In this document: piece by piece, positions 11,822 through 23,915 of the stretch
Numbering within the stretch: position 1 is the stretch's first letter
Layout: every line of letters starts with the position of its first letter
Source of the DNA: Istiophorus platypterus
Lineage: Eukaryota > Chordata > Actinopteri > Istiophoriformes > Istiophoridae
DNA length: 64,000 nucleotides
Assembly (NCBI GenBank): GCA_016859345.1
Contig: CM029121.1
Coordinates: 9,327,911-9,391,910, forward strand
Direction: 5' to 3'
Notes under the pieces: model-generated
Databases searched by the model: none
The model's input: only the letters and a program-made list of their open reading frames with translations
Told to the model about the DNA's origin: nothing
Position numbers and translations under genes: made by a program

Positions 11822-14800
11822 TTAGTGTGCTTTGTTTGTGTGTGTGCGCACATTGCATTTTTCACAGCATAACTCCCTTTAGATGTGGAGACAAAGGAGG
11901 CTGGTGGCTAGAGTCTAGGCTGCTGAAACATATGGGCCATGTCATTTATCACGTCTGCTGGTGAAGGAATGAGAGCCCATCAGTGGCCTGGCATTGATCC
12001 CTGTATGGGCCAGCCATTGTTTCCAGCAGCACCTGGTGGAGTTCTGTCTGCATCTAATGGGGAAGGAGGAGACACACAGAGAGGGGACAGGATTTGTATG
12101 GAAAGGGTGGCGTTACCATTTTCCAGGCTACCTTTTGAGCAGCAGAAAAATTGGAAACAAAAGTTAAGTTTGAATTTTGATATTAGTCGTCTGTTTTTTG
12201 TATTTCAGAAACATTTAATAATATTTTTATTCTGTTATTGTTATGGTTATAGTTGTAGTTCTTAAGACTTTGGTCCTGGTTGATTTGGCAACACTTGTGG
12301 TAACTGGTGCTAACAGCAAGTGTGCTTTAATAATAAAGGTCCTATAGTTCCGAGGGCAACAAATAAGTTCTTGAGGAGAGACTTCATCGGAAAAACAACA
12401 GAAGAAGGGTTTGTATGATTGACTCTGCACCGAGTAATGAAGGGAGGTATAGAAAGGTATTTATAGAAAGTTAATTCATTTAATGGCAATTGCTGTAAAA
12501 TGCCAAACATTAATATTTTTTACATGAATATCAAAAATAATTTTAAGTTTATTGTTATTATTAATATTATTATCATTAGTATTTTTATCATTATTATTTA
12601 TGATAGTTAGTTAAATGCTATTCTAGGCACCCTGTGTGCACAAGTATAGATTTATATGTAGGTGATTTTATATGTGTTTGCAGTACAAGTGTGGTACCAC
12701 CTACAAACATGATGTTATTCATTTATATCATATTTTTAAAATGAAACGATGTGTAAAAAGAAAAAAACATAAAGCATTGACATCATTTTTGAAAAGCTCA
12801 AGATCCAGTAGCTTAATTTATCATATGCTCACACATTATGTGCAGTGAAATGCAAGGTGGTATATCTTTAAAGCTTTGCCAAAAAAGGCAGTACGCAGTG
12901 AAGAGTAATCATTAGAGTGAGGGTAAAAGTAAGACATAAAAAGTATAAAAAATAAAAACACACATAAAAGGCTATACTTTATGCTTTGCTGTTGCTTGGC
13001 TGTGTGCCCTCGTATACCAAAAAAATGCTGCGCACATGTATGCAGCTTATATTTTGATGTCTGGAGCTGTGCAAAGCAGCTGTAATATTTTCACCTAGCT
13101 TTGTTAAAAACACATTTGCTTACTCAGCATTGTTTGTCTGCAGTAATTCATCACACAGGCTTTGAGCTATTGATGGAGCCAGCATCCGTTAGCAGGCCCC
13201 TGTCAATGATTCACTCACTAAGCCCATCTGTCTGGCGCCCTCTGCTTCTCCCTTCTTCCTCTCCACCACTGTCGTTCAGCTCAACCCTCCTCTTCCTCAG
13301 TGACGGATGGACAAACTCTTTGACAGCCTCAAACTGCCACATTCAACACAAGAACATCTCACAGGTTCAGTTGCTGCTTGCTAATCCCTCACAAATATTC
13401 AATCAATTATTGTCTCAAAGTCACCTGTGGTGCAGAAGGAAAACCATTTACAACTTTTGAAAAGAGAGGCTGTGTGGAAAAGGTGGTTTTCGGAGGTGAT
13501 TGGTAACTATTTGAGGATTCACAGCTTAGCCAAGGACAGTGATCAATAAATCAACTGCTCACCGAATCCATCATGATTGTGCCATTAAATGCTCCCAATA
13601 TAGTCAATGATAAACTGTGTCCAGCTTTTTTTGGGAGGTGGTGTGGTGCATCCTTGCAGAGTGGATTGCCGAAGCACTGAACCACACAGGGAGGGGATGA
13701 AGTATCTAACTGTCTGAGCCTGAAAAGAAACCTGAGGATCCTGATGTGAGCACAGATCAGTGGTGTGAGTCAGAGCTCAGGTGTGGCGGAGGAGGGTGCC
13801 ATCTGTGGGCATATAGGAAGAACTGCATGATGGCCATTGTGTGACACTCCTGATAGTTCAGAAATCTAAAAAAAAATCACTGAGGTTCAGTCTTCATCTT
13901 GGAAACAGTTGCTAAGAGGCCAATTTTATTAGCTTTTCCTGAAGCTGTCCATCATATCACATGATCATTGTTTGCAAATGGATTTTGTGATGGAATTGTA
14001 GATGTTAGAAATTTCCAATTTTCTTGAACATTTTTCCATGTTCCATGTAATAATTTGCTAGAAACTTTGTTATGTGTGATCTTAGTTTTCCCTATGAATT
14101 ATCGGTTGTAAAAATCCTAGTTCTACCCTTTGTAATACAATTATTTATGTTGTCTGAGAGCATGGGCTTAGACAGAGATACCTTCTATCTATCTAACACT
14201 TGTGCTTCCTGTTTCAGAGACAACAATGGCATTGATTTTTCATTTTCCCTCCATCTACCATCTGTTCTCGTGAGAATCTCTGAATGTTTGAATTCCCATT
14301 GCATGTAAGACAAGGGCCCCTTCTCCTGTTGTGTGTAGTAAACATTTAATCTTGTACGACGAAGCAAATCCGAGATACAGCATAAACTTACAGTACTGTA
14401 AGGGGGCTGCCAATCCTCTCAGTGATGGTCTTACAGTACTTGTTACCAGTAATGTCCCAGAGTGTGGTAATGATTTATTGATGTTAACATGCTTCACGTG
14501 AAACACTTGAGAACCATGTCAGCCCATCTCTGACAAAAACAGGTTTCTCTTACATCCATTTAGGAACAAAAGACATGACGTGAGTTTTAGCATAGTCGCT
14601 GCGTCTCCAGCTGTGCAGAGATCACTGCAGCGTTCACTCACCCTCTGAGAGCTCGGGCCCTCAGTGGTGACCCCCCTCACATCAAACTTGACTGCTCGTG
14701 TCCTGTCTGCACGCTGAGTTGTCGTGTAGGCTGTGTCGCTCTGTCACAAGACATGTCCCACATTTGCAGCCGCCATCGCTGGCCAGCAGGATAAGAGCGT

Positions 14801-15519
14801 CTGTCAGGAGAGCTGACACGCATGCCACTTTACTGGGCGACTGACAGGGGTCCACGCCACATTGTCACTTCTCCCAGATCTATTGCCTGAGGATAAACAT
14901 GGTCACAAACACACACGCATTCAGACACACACACACACACTCACACACGTTAATAACACAAGAGTAAACAGAGCTGGAATCTCAGAGAGGGACTGACTGA
15001 CAGTCTGACCGGCTGGCGCTGAGGAAGCTGGAGCTCTGTGTCACCCCTCATTCTTACAATCTCCAGCTGTCACATCAAACACTCGGGCTCCCATGTTGCT
15101 CTGCTTCCAGACTCAACCCCGCCACCACCACCTTCCTCCACCCCCACCTCCTGTACTAAGATCTCATCAGGGCTCAGTGTCTCATCCATCCTCATCCCTG
15201 AGTCCCTGAGTAAATATTGTTTCATTCCATTGTCATTCTGTTGAATCTGTTGGATTTGAGATTATTATCTAGTGACAACAGAGTTGATTCCAAGACTTTG
15301 TTCGTTCCAGGATTTCAGGTTTGTGGGAACTGCAGTAAACGCTACAAAATCTGATTTGCATCAAAATCAAACATTAAACATCTTGGTAAGGTCTTGGGTT
15401 ACAATGGTCCTCCATACATCTTCAAACCTCGTCGGCGTAGATGCTCCAAGTCTCTGAACTCTACTGAAAGACTTTAGAAAGACTAACAGATATGCCCTCA
15501 TATAGTGTTTAGCTGTGTC
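11822..15519. other. Gene-free stretch
   Basis: No exon, RNA gene or transposon was recognised. A short CA-rich patch lies at 14910-14950. AT-rich sequence spans 12500-13000, and more complex sequence spans 14560-14900 without a recognisable function. Confidence 0.5.
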
Positions 15520-15760
15520 GGAAACCAAGTATATTTACTCAAGTGCAAATGAGTGTGATTTTGAGATACTGACTGACTGTCTTTACTTGAGTATTACTAG
15601 TGTGTGTTAATTTGTACTTCTACTCCAATACATTTCAGAGGGTAATAATGTACCCTTCACTCTGCTACCTTAGATTTTCAGCAAACATATGATAAGTTTG
15701 AAACGACAAAATACATTAAATTTAGTTAAAAATTAAAACACTGAATTTTAATCTTTTTGG
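15520..15760 (+). repeat. Second relative of the AT-rich dispersed repeat
   Basis: It contains tttacttgagtattactagt, then tacttctactccaatacatt and tcagagggtaataatgtacc, the same element type as 9935-10335 but covering a different part. It is non-coding. Confidence 0.5.
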
Positions 15761-16969
15761 CCTGTGACACTACAAAACTGTGTCATTGGGGAACAAGCCA
15801 AGTTTTAGATTTCTATGAGGTGTTAGCAGCTCCACCAAAGGGAGATTTCCCCTCTATGCTCCTCAGATGCTATTATTTAAATAACAGTTCATAGATAAGA
15901 TAGTAAAATGATCAAGTATTCAGGAGGGGGGCTGATCCGCAGGTTAGGACATACTGGAGTAAAGTGCCAAACTGTAAAATGCTACTTATGCATCAATGGC
16001 TCTATAGAAGCCTAATAATGCTACATTTAATCATTTCAGTCACAGGGGCCCTTTTTCTGCACTGAATACATCAACTGCTCTGAAATGCAATACTTTATTT
16101 TTTAACATTGTAATGGTACTGTTATTCATTGTAAAATAGTCAATAGTCTAACATAGGTGTCCAGTTGGGTTGACATCTGGTGACTGTGAAAGTCATAGCA
16201 TTTGATTCGCATCATTATCATAGTCATCAAACCACTTTCTCCACTTATTCATTCAGCTTTTTACTTTATATTGCCCCTCGGGTGCTGCTGCTGTTTGCTC
16301 CTGAATGTACTGCTGCTGCTGCGTAGGGACATACGAGTGTCTTCTAATGGCTGAAAGGGAAATTACATCACTTGAAATAAAATAAATAATGGCAGGATGT
16401 TTCTTATCTTATCCCCTGTTTACTCAGGATGGTTTTGCTGAGATCAGTGTTCTCTCTTTAAAGAACATCCTGTTCACAGTCACACCTGGGACTGCATCAG
16501 ATCCTTTGGTCAATGTGCAGCTACACAGGAACAGCTGGGGGTTCATGGTCTTGCTCAGGTACTGGAATTTCAAAGATAGTTTTCATCTAAATACTATAGA
16601 CTCTCAACATTTATTAAAACGAAGACCTGGAGACAGATGTGCATGCAGAACCAGAGAACTATTTGCAAATTCAATTTAGTTTTTGAATTCAAATTTAGAT
16701 TATTTACACCATAAATAGGTAAAAAAATACTACAGTGCGTCAAATTTGCATTTAAGTTTAAAACACATCACTTATACAGTACTAGGACTAGTTTAAAAAA
16801 AAATAAAAAAGCAACAATTTGAATTCATGACTACAGAGATAACCAGGTAACTCATTTGAGCATCCCTCAACCCCAAATTGGAAATTTCACTTGTGTTTTA
16901 CTGCAGAGATCAAGTGTAAATCTGAACTAATTAGCTGTTGTTTGTCTTAAGTGCAGTTCCAGAAGCTTG
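15761..16969. other. Gene-free AT-rich stretch
   Basis: Nothing gene-like is seen. Two short CTG/GCT runs are present at 16284-16325 (ggtgctgctgctgtt; actgctgctgctgcg), too short to be an expandable repeat of note. Confidence 0.5.
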
Positions 16970-16985
16970 CCAGTAGGTGGCAGTG
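16970..16985 (+). promoter_or_regulatory. CTCF-like motif, plus orientation
   Basis: The sequence ccagtaggtggcagtg fits the CTCF core pattern CC-NNN-AGGTGGCAG well. It lies about 0.8 kb past the inferred transcript end of the cadherin gene. Occupancy cannot be judged from sequence. Confidence 0.45.
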
Positions 16986-17803
16986 TGCATCCACATAACA
17001 TTGAATATTTGCCACAGAGATGATGGATTGTGATTTGAATGAAGCATCATTTAGTAAGGATATAATCGACCATATAGAGAAGCAGATGCACTGTAGCATG
17101 ACAGTACTGATGATCTTCAGGCATACATAGAGATTTTATATATACACCGGGACTAACGAAGAGAAAACATGTGCAGCTCCTTAAACTACTACAGGGAGTT
17201 GTAACCACTCCTTTTTACCTCTAGTGTCTGTAGGCGTGTGGATGGACGGGATACAGACATCAGGACCATCATCTCTGCGCTTCCCCAGTGGGTGGCTCCT
17301 GTGTCACAGCTGTTTAACTTCAGTAATGCTGACCAATTAAGTATGGTATAGAGTGGCCTGCTGGGACCCCTACACTTTGGAGTTCACACTGGAGACTCCT
17401 AGAAGCTCAGGTCAGGAGGCTACAGGCTCTGGACATGAATGATTTATCCCGAGACTGACTTTGTTCTTCTCATCTGAGCTTCGTCGCTGGCAATAGTTAG
17501 CTGAATAAGACAAGAACAGCTGTTCCACTTCATTTCTCGTAGACACGGATGTCTTCAACATCATCACTGCCAGGAATAGAGGGAGGCAAGTGGAAATACG
17601 CAGACAGATTACTCATGTGTAGGTAATTAGGTAATACGAAAGACATCTTATTTTACTTTGCATCGACTGACCAGAAAAAAAGACCCTGACCAACATTTGA
17701 TGATGAAAGTCAGCTTGAACTTCAAAAACCAGAGATTTGATGATCATTAATGTGAACTGGTGTTTGAACAAGACCAAGCTCGAAGTATTATCAAAGATAT
17801 TCA
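16986..17803. other. Gene-free stretch before the transcript end
   Basis: This is complex, moderately GC-balanced sequence without a recognisable exon, RNA or repeat. It could include an alternative longer 3' UTR of the cadherin transcript. Confidence 0.4.
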
Positions 17804-18272
17804 TTTATTTAAAAGGAAATAGATAATACAAATGGAACAAAGTCATTTTTTTTCACACGAACGATTTCATGAATCATCAACAGCAAAAAGAGCCCAGTTC
17901 TCTCACAGGAAATTCATTTGCCATCTTACTTGCAGACTTTACCCTTATGAGGTTTAATGACATGAGTAGGTTTGACACAGGGCGCTTTGAAAAAAGTGCT
18001 TTCTGTGGAGTAAATACTGTACAGTGCAATGCCAAGTAAACAATACATCACATCTGATCATTCATTGGTAAACATCATTTATATCAAACAACTTAAGTGT
18101 TCAGAGTTTCATCAATACAGTACATTTATAGCAGACTTCACATAGACCCCTTGGCAACCTTCCAGTCTCAGAGTATTTCACATTTAATTATCTCCCTTTG
18201 GATTTCCACCATCTCCCTCTGATTAGTGTTGCTTCCCTGCAAGCCTCAGTTCTCTTTCTCAGAGTAGCAGCC
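17804..18272 (-). other. Probable 3' UTR with AATAAA polyadenylation signal
   Basis: Downstream of the stop, the first AATAAA on the minus strand is the complement of tttatt at 17804-17809, 464 bases after the stop. Two ATTAAA variants occur earlier (complement of tttaat at 18183-18188 and 17953-17958). No open frame or other gene signal is present. The end of the transcript is inferred. Confidence 0.45.
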
Positions 18273-18842
18273 TCACCCACTCTTCTCGCAGTTCAGCTGC
18301 CCTCTGCTCTCCCTCAGTTTGTCTCTCTGGCCCTCGGGAGTCTTGGAGTCTCCTCTCAAATCGCAGACCACAGCTCTGAGGGTTTTGAACCTGTCCGGCC
18401 GGGTGCTCTGGGCCCCCTGAAGCCTAACCTCCGAACCCTGAGACGCACTGAGAGAGCTGAGGGAGCGCACCGCTGCCAGACCGCGCTCCTTTCTGGAGGG
18501 GCGGCGTGGCGTTGTCATGGTGCCGAGCCCCCCCGGTTGCTCCGTGTCCCTGATGACCTCGCACAGGTAGCGGGCTAGGTCCTGGCTGGAGAAGGAGAGG
18601 GTTTTCTGGGAGCGGCGGAAGGTCAGAGGGGACGGCAGGGTTTCTGTCTCTGAGGGGGGGATGGCCAAACGCAGGGCGATAGCTGCGCTGCCGTTCCCGT
18701 TAGCCACCCCCTTCTTGCTGCCGTGGTCCTGGGGAAGCTTAGTCTGCGGATAGGAGATGATGCTGTGCGGATAGCTGTAGCGGAGGGACTGGGCCGGGCT
18801 GGGCTGGAGGGAACGCTGCAGCTCCACCATGTTAAAGGCATT
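18273..18842 (-). CDS. Cadherin exon 27: last coding exon, divergent cytoplasmic tail
   Basis: This 570-base exon encodes residues 2083-2271 and the stop TGA at 18275-18273. The acceptor is ctcag/AAT, giving QDQNAFNMVELQ, a start seen in CadN-type tails. The rest is Ser/Pro/Arg-rich. Only traces of the beta-catenin-binding region remain: DLARYLCEVIRD (2170-2181), SLSSLSASQGSE (2209-2220) and RFKTL (2233-2237). The usual acidic/aromatic YExEGxGS core is not visible. The exon is GC-richer than its surroundings. Confidence 0.9.
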   Translation of the reverse strand, partial: NAFNMVELQRSLQPSPAQSLRYSYPHSIISYPQTKLPQDHGSKKGVANGNGSAAIALRLAIPPSETETLPSPLTFRRSQKTLSFSSQDLARYLCEVIRDTEQPGGLGTMTTPRRPSRKERGLAAVRSLSSLSASQGSEVRLQGAQSTRPDRFKTLRAVVCDLRGDSKTPEGQRDKLRESRGQLNCEKSG

Positions 18843-19122
18843 CTGAGACATCAAAAGAGGGTGGGGTAAAAAGACAGAAGGGAAGAAAAGTGACATTTTT
18901 TTGTTCCTGCATAATCTTTATTGGAATTTAAGAATAACGAGAAGCAACATTGCCACATGACACCAATCTATGCTGAGCATGTTGTAACTCAGCCAATGCC
19001 TCTGCCAGCAAATGAAGCTGCTCCGCAGACTAAGATGAAGATCCAACCATGTAGGAGGAGATGTTGGCACAACAGCACCATTGTTTAGCTAAGTAATTAA
19101 TTATCTGATTGTAGAGAAAAAT

Positions 19123-19175
<53 letters not shown>

Positions 19176-22100
19176 TTACTACCACCACTATTAAAAAGGA
19201 GGTATTAACAGCTATTGTTGTCTACTTCCGTAAATGACACACACATCCATGACTCACATTCATGGATCTCCAGGGAACTAATATTTGGATTTCATTTCAA
19301 GGCACCAACAAACACAATTCTCCATCAAACATTCATTTCAACGTTTGTTTAGTTTCTGCCCTTATTTGTATAATACTGTCCTTTGGAAAACTCATGAATT
19401 ACAGTGTGAGGACATTTAAAATACACAACCATGAAAAGGGGAACTTAAGGAAGTGCCGTATTTGTGATCTTGTGTACTCTTGTGGATATGTTTACCTGGT
19501 CCTGCTCCCCTCCGCCCTCCTCGTCATAGTTTAGCACATTCTCTCGGATGTCCTCCCACTCGCCGTGGTGAGCAGAAACATGATACACACCCTCCTTCAG
19601 GCCCTTGTGCCTCCTCCAGCAGGAGTAGAGAAATAGGCCCAGCATCAACACTGAGGGGTGCCAGAGAGCATGTTAACACAGCTGGACACAGCAGAATCGC
19701 ACGTCTTTGGGTGTAAATGAAATCGACAACGTGAGTGGAAAGTGATGATATAACAGTGAAATACTAGTAAATGCTAAACCAGCTGCACAATGTGCATATA
19801 TGCATTTTTCATCAAATGCAATATACTAGCAAACATCCCCCCGAAAAAGTAGGTAATGCAAACTCATATTGCACAGTAAATGGATTTTCCATCACATTGC
19901 TTCGTCCAATAAGATCTATTTGTCGCCCTGACAGTACATGTAGGAAATACTAATGGGACGTACAGTACATAGAAACAGAAACACCACATCTTCACCTATT
20001 CTCTTTGATGATGCCTCTCTGTTTACCATCTTATCATAGACCACAGTTCCTTGGAAACCTATTAACTGAATTTGTACTCCTCCCAGCTTAAACTCAAAGC
20101 CTCAGTGGCTGGAGCTGAACGTGGAGAGGAATGCTGCAGGAACCTGGCAGGGAAAGGTCCTAAAGCATACACATCAATCACAGCTATTGTGTGCTGAATT
20201 ATACAACATGCTGGACTGACCTTTAAAGTCCATTAATCTCAACCAGTATTTTTCTTTCATCTGCCCTCCCACTTTCTCATTTTCTCTTCCTTACTATCCT
20301 ATTTTTACAGATTCAGACATTGACTCACTTTCTTTTTTATTTCCGTAATTTTTCTTTCTTTTTTTGTCTCTCTATATTGGAACTTCACTCTGTCTCTCCA
20401 TCTCATCTTCCTCACTCATTAAGTCTCTCTCTATTGCTATTTTCCTATCCCTCTCTGGCCTCTGCTTTTATCTCATACACTAGATGGGATTTGTTTCAAC
20501 TAGAGTAGTGTGTGCTAAACATTCATTTAATTGGAACTCCTCTGAGAAATGTGGGGTAATCAATCATTAGTCTGAATTTTAAAGTAATTGCTTCAAAAGC
20601 GAATGACGCACCAACAGGTCTTTGGGGTCATGTTAAAGGGCAGGTACTGATAAACAAAGACAGGAAAAACAACTCCCTGAGAGCTAATCTCTGCTAAAAA
20701 GTTATCTCAAATAAAGATCCTCATCTCTTTTTACTTCCTGGATTATCTTTTACCACCTGAGCTGCTATACTTTTCTATTTCTATGCTGCTCCCATACCCT
20801 TGCTCCTCAGCTGACAGACTTCAGTATGGGGTGCAGGGAAGAGAGGTATTGATCAGCTGACCCAGCTCCTTCACTGTTGCGTCCAGAGTGCCCTCACAGA
20901 GAACGCCAGAATCTCAATGAGGCCTGGCGCCAACCAGACGCCAGCCCTCCTCCTCACCTTCCAAAATTACCTGCTCCGGGGGCTGCTTACAGGCCTGTGT
21001 TCACCTCAACCCTCAACATCACCAGAGCTGGTATTAAACATATCTCTGTAGAGGAGGAGTTCGATACACATGGCAGAGGGGCTGAAGCAAATCCCCCCAC
21101 CACACACACACACACAATTAGGCCCAGGTAATACACACTTGCTTACATGCACTGTTCTGGGTGTATATGTGTATGAGTGTGTGTGCATATGTTTGTGTGT
21201 GTGTGCACGTGCACGCATGCGTGCGTGTGTGTGTGTGTAGCTTCTTTTCAGTGAGATCAATATCACCCAGGGTGGAGAACAAACATCACAGTCATTCATC
21301 AGTCCATAGTGCTGCTGCCTCTCTGCCCTCTAACCATTACTAAGAACAGGGTATTATGATGTTAGCCTGGACTGGACTGTGCATTATGAATGAGTGTCGA
21401 GTAAACAGCCACAACATCGCTTGATCAAAACACTTAACCCTTTCACTGTAGCTTCAGTCTGAGCTCAATGAGAAAAAAAATGAGACAGATGAAACATCAA
21501 GGGAAGGTTTGGGAGAAGAGAAAACTGATGAAGGAACAGAAGGAAATGAGACAGGTGAGAGATGGGGAAGGGTTGAAAAAATAATTTATTTATAACTCTC
21601 AGGGAACAAAAAGAACAGGCACTTTACATGATCACTTGGCATCCTGAAGTCCATATGGGAAGCTAATTTCTTCCATTCTTCACAAACAGAATGTCGGATT
21701 TGATGCTGGACTAATGAGGCTTGGTCAGACATCAGCTCATCTGGCTCTGTCAATAGCGAACACTCAAACTCCCATTCTGGTTGGCCTGTGATGGCTTATG
21801 TAAAACTTAATAATGGATGATCCTTTTAACTTTTAATGCATGTTGAGGCAGAGTAGGAGTCCCCATTTAATTTAGCGCCCAGCCAGCTGCACCCTCGCTG
21901 CAGCAAGCGAGTGTGCAGAGTGCGCATGTTTATTTATTGCAGTGGTTATTGTGGTGATGAGGGTCATCATTGAACAACTGCATACTGTATAACCAGCTGT
22001 TCATTAAACCTAACCAAATGGATTAATTTCATTTCCACATTCAGGTCTTTTGTTCATGTGGTAAAACAGGTTGTTCTTTCTGCTTTAAGTTTAAGAAAAG

Positions 22101-23873
22101 AAATTATTTAGCTTATTTTAGCACAGTATTATAAATCTGAATAATATTATAGAACAGTATCTGATTCTTGTTGAGGTCAGAAGTTTGAGCCTTGAATATA
22201 AATTCGTCATCAGAGAAAGCCGGCAAGCTATTTCAAATGGGCTGCGCCGTCTTTTAGTTAGCATGCAAGCAACACATGGATATTCATGAATGATTCTAAG
22301 GCCACACTTTATCATCTTTGAATTCATTATCAAATATTGAAGACCGTTTTATATGTTTCACTCTCAAGTGTCAGAATAACTAATGTCCCAATACTAGCCA
22401 CATGCCCTAGAGGGAATGTTGAGTCAGTTATAAAGGCAGTGACAGTGTACTGAATTGCCCAAGCGTTTTATAAGCCTGTCTCTGACGGAGAGACTCATAA
22501 ACAGCGATGTGGCCCTGCAGAGGGTAGTGAGTGCAACAACATGCAAGCCACTAACACACACACATTTTTCCTTCAATCTTTGAGAGAATGAAAAAAAAAT
22601 ATCACATTTCCTTAGCTGCAATCCCTAAAACTAACACAATTAACTCATCTCTTTCCCAAGCCTTAACAATGGATTAAAGGGATAGCTCATCCTTTTTGAC
22701 ACAGCAGAATTGTTTTTTGTTGCGATATCAATGCATACACATTTAAAAGCCCTGCTGGCAGCAAATGTTTGGTTTATATTGAATTTTGATCCTGTTAGAT
22801 CTTAGCACAGCTTATCAACCCTGCAATTTTATTAGACTGTTTACACAATTGGGCCGGTGTAATCAGCACAGGTTCAAGTCTAGAGCCAAAACACTGAGTT
22901 GATTAGTAAAAGGATGAGTCAATAATCAAAAACAGTCATAAATAACAACCATTGTAAGATCTTAACTTTTAACAATAATTTTTAGTAATTTAAATTTCTT
23001 CATCTGAAAGTATCACTTTTGGTGTCCCTCAGGGTACAATTTTAGGCTCTGATATTTTTGTTTGTTTATGCTCCCACAAGGTTAAATGCTACAAAATGTA
23101 TATATCTTTACAGTTTTGCTTATGTGGTACATAATTGTACAATCTGTAAAGCCAAATAACCCATCTCTCTTGTGAACTGTAAACAATGAATGTACAAAAA
23201 CTTCTTGCACCAGCTTTATTAAAGCAAGGCACAAAACGCGCTATCCTATCAAAACTCTGCAGCTGGGATTTTAACAGGCAAGATGAAGAGACCACATAAC
23301 CCTCATCTTATACTTATTGATTTTAAGATTTTAATCCTCACTTACAAAGCAGTCAATGTTTGGGCTCTGGTATTGGTTTCTAAACTCATGACCTCTTATA
23401 TTTCAGAATGCAACCTTAGATCATTAAAAAAGTTAAGGTCATCAAAGGATTTTTTCGGTGAAGGTCCTAAACCTCTCATAACCAGGGTTCACAAATTCAG
23501 ATTTTACTTTATACTTTATATATTTCAAAAACTTGCATTTTAATATACATTTATTTGATTCTTGTCAACTGATTTGTACTTTTAAACATTTATTAGTGTT
23601 CTAATTTATCACAGTTAGAATTGTTTTAGAATTGTGTTAGAAATGTTGTCTGATATGCATTGATATGAAAACTTTTCTATGAAGAACATAATGCAGAATA
23701 AGATGATTTGGAAATCGTGTCGTTATATCGTTTGTCCAGCAGAGTGCACTCTGACACCCTTGTTCACAATAGTCTCACACTGTCTGCCACACATGTATTA
23801 GAGTATGCCGCTGAGCAGATGCCATTATGGAGTCGAGCGGGCCTCATTTTCCCTTTTCAATATAACTCTAACA

Positions 23874-23915
<42 letters not shown>

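Noticed and set aside
16284..16325. CTG/GCT runs as an expandable trinucleotide repeat
   Set aside because: There are only three to five units, with interruptions.
18198..18578. Plus-strand frame of 126 codons
   Set aside because: It is a shadow of the last cadherin exon and its flank, with no family resemblance.
18273..18842. A frameshift in the last exon as the reason for the missing beta-catenin core
   Set aside because: The other two frames of the same strand show no YExEGxGS or DYxYLxxWG motif, while the annotated frame keeps SLSSLS and RFKTL in order, so divergence is more likely than a frameshift.
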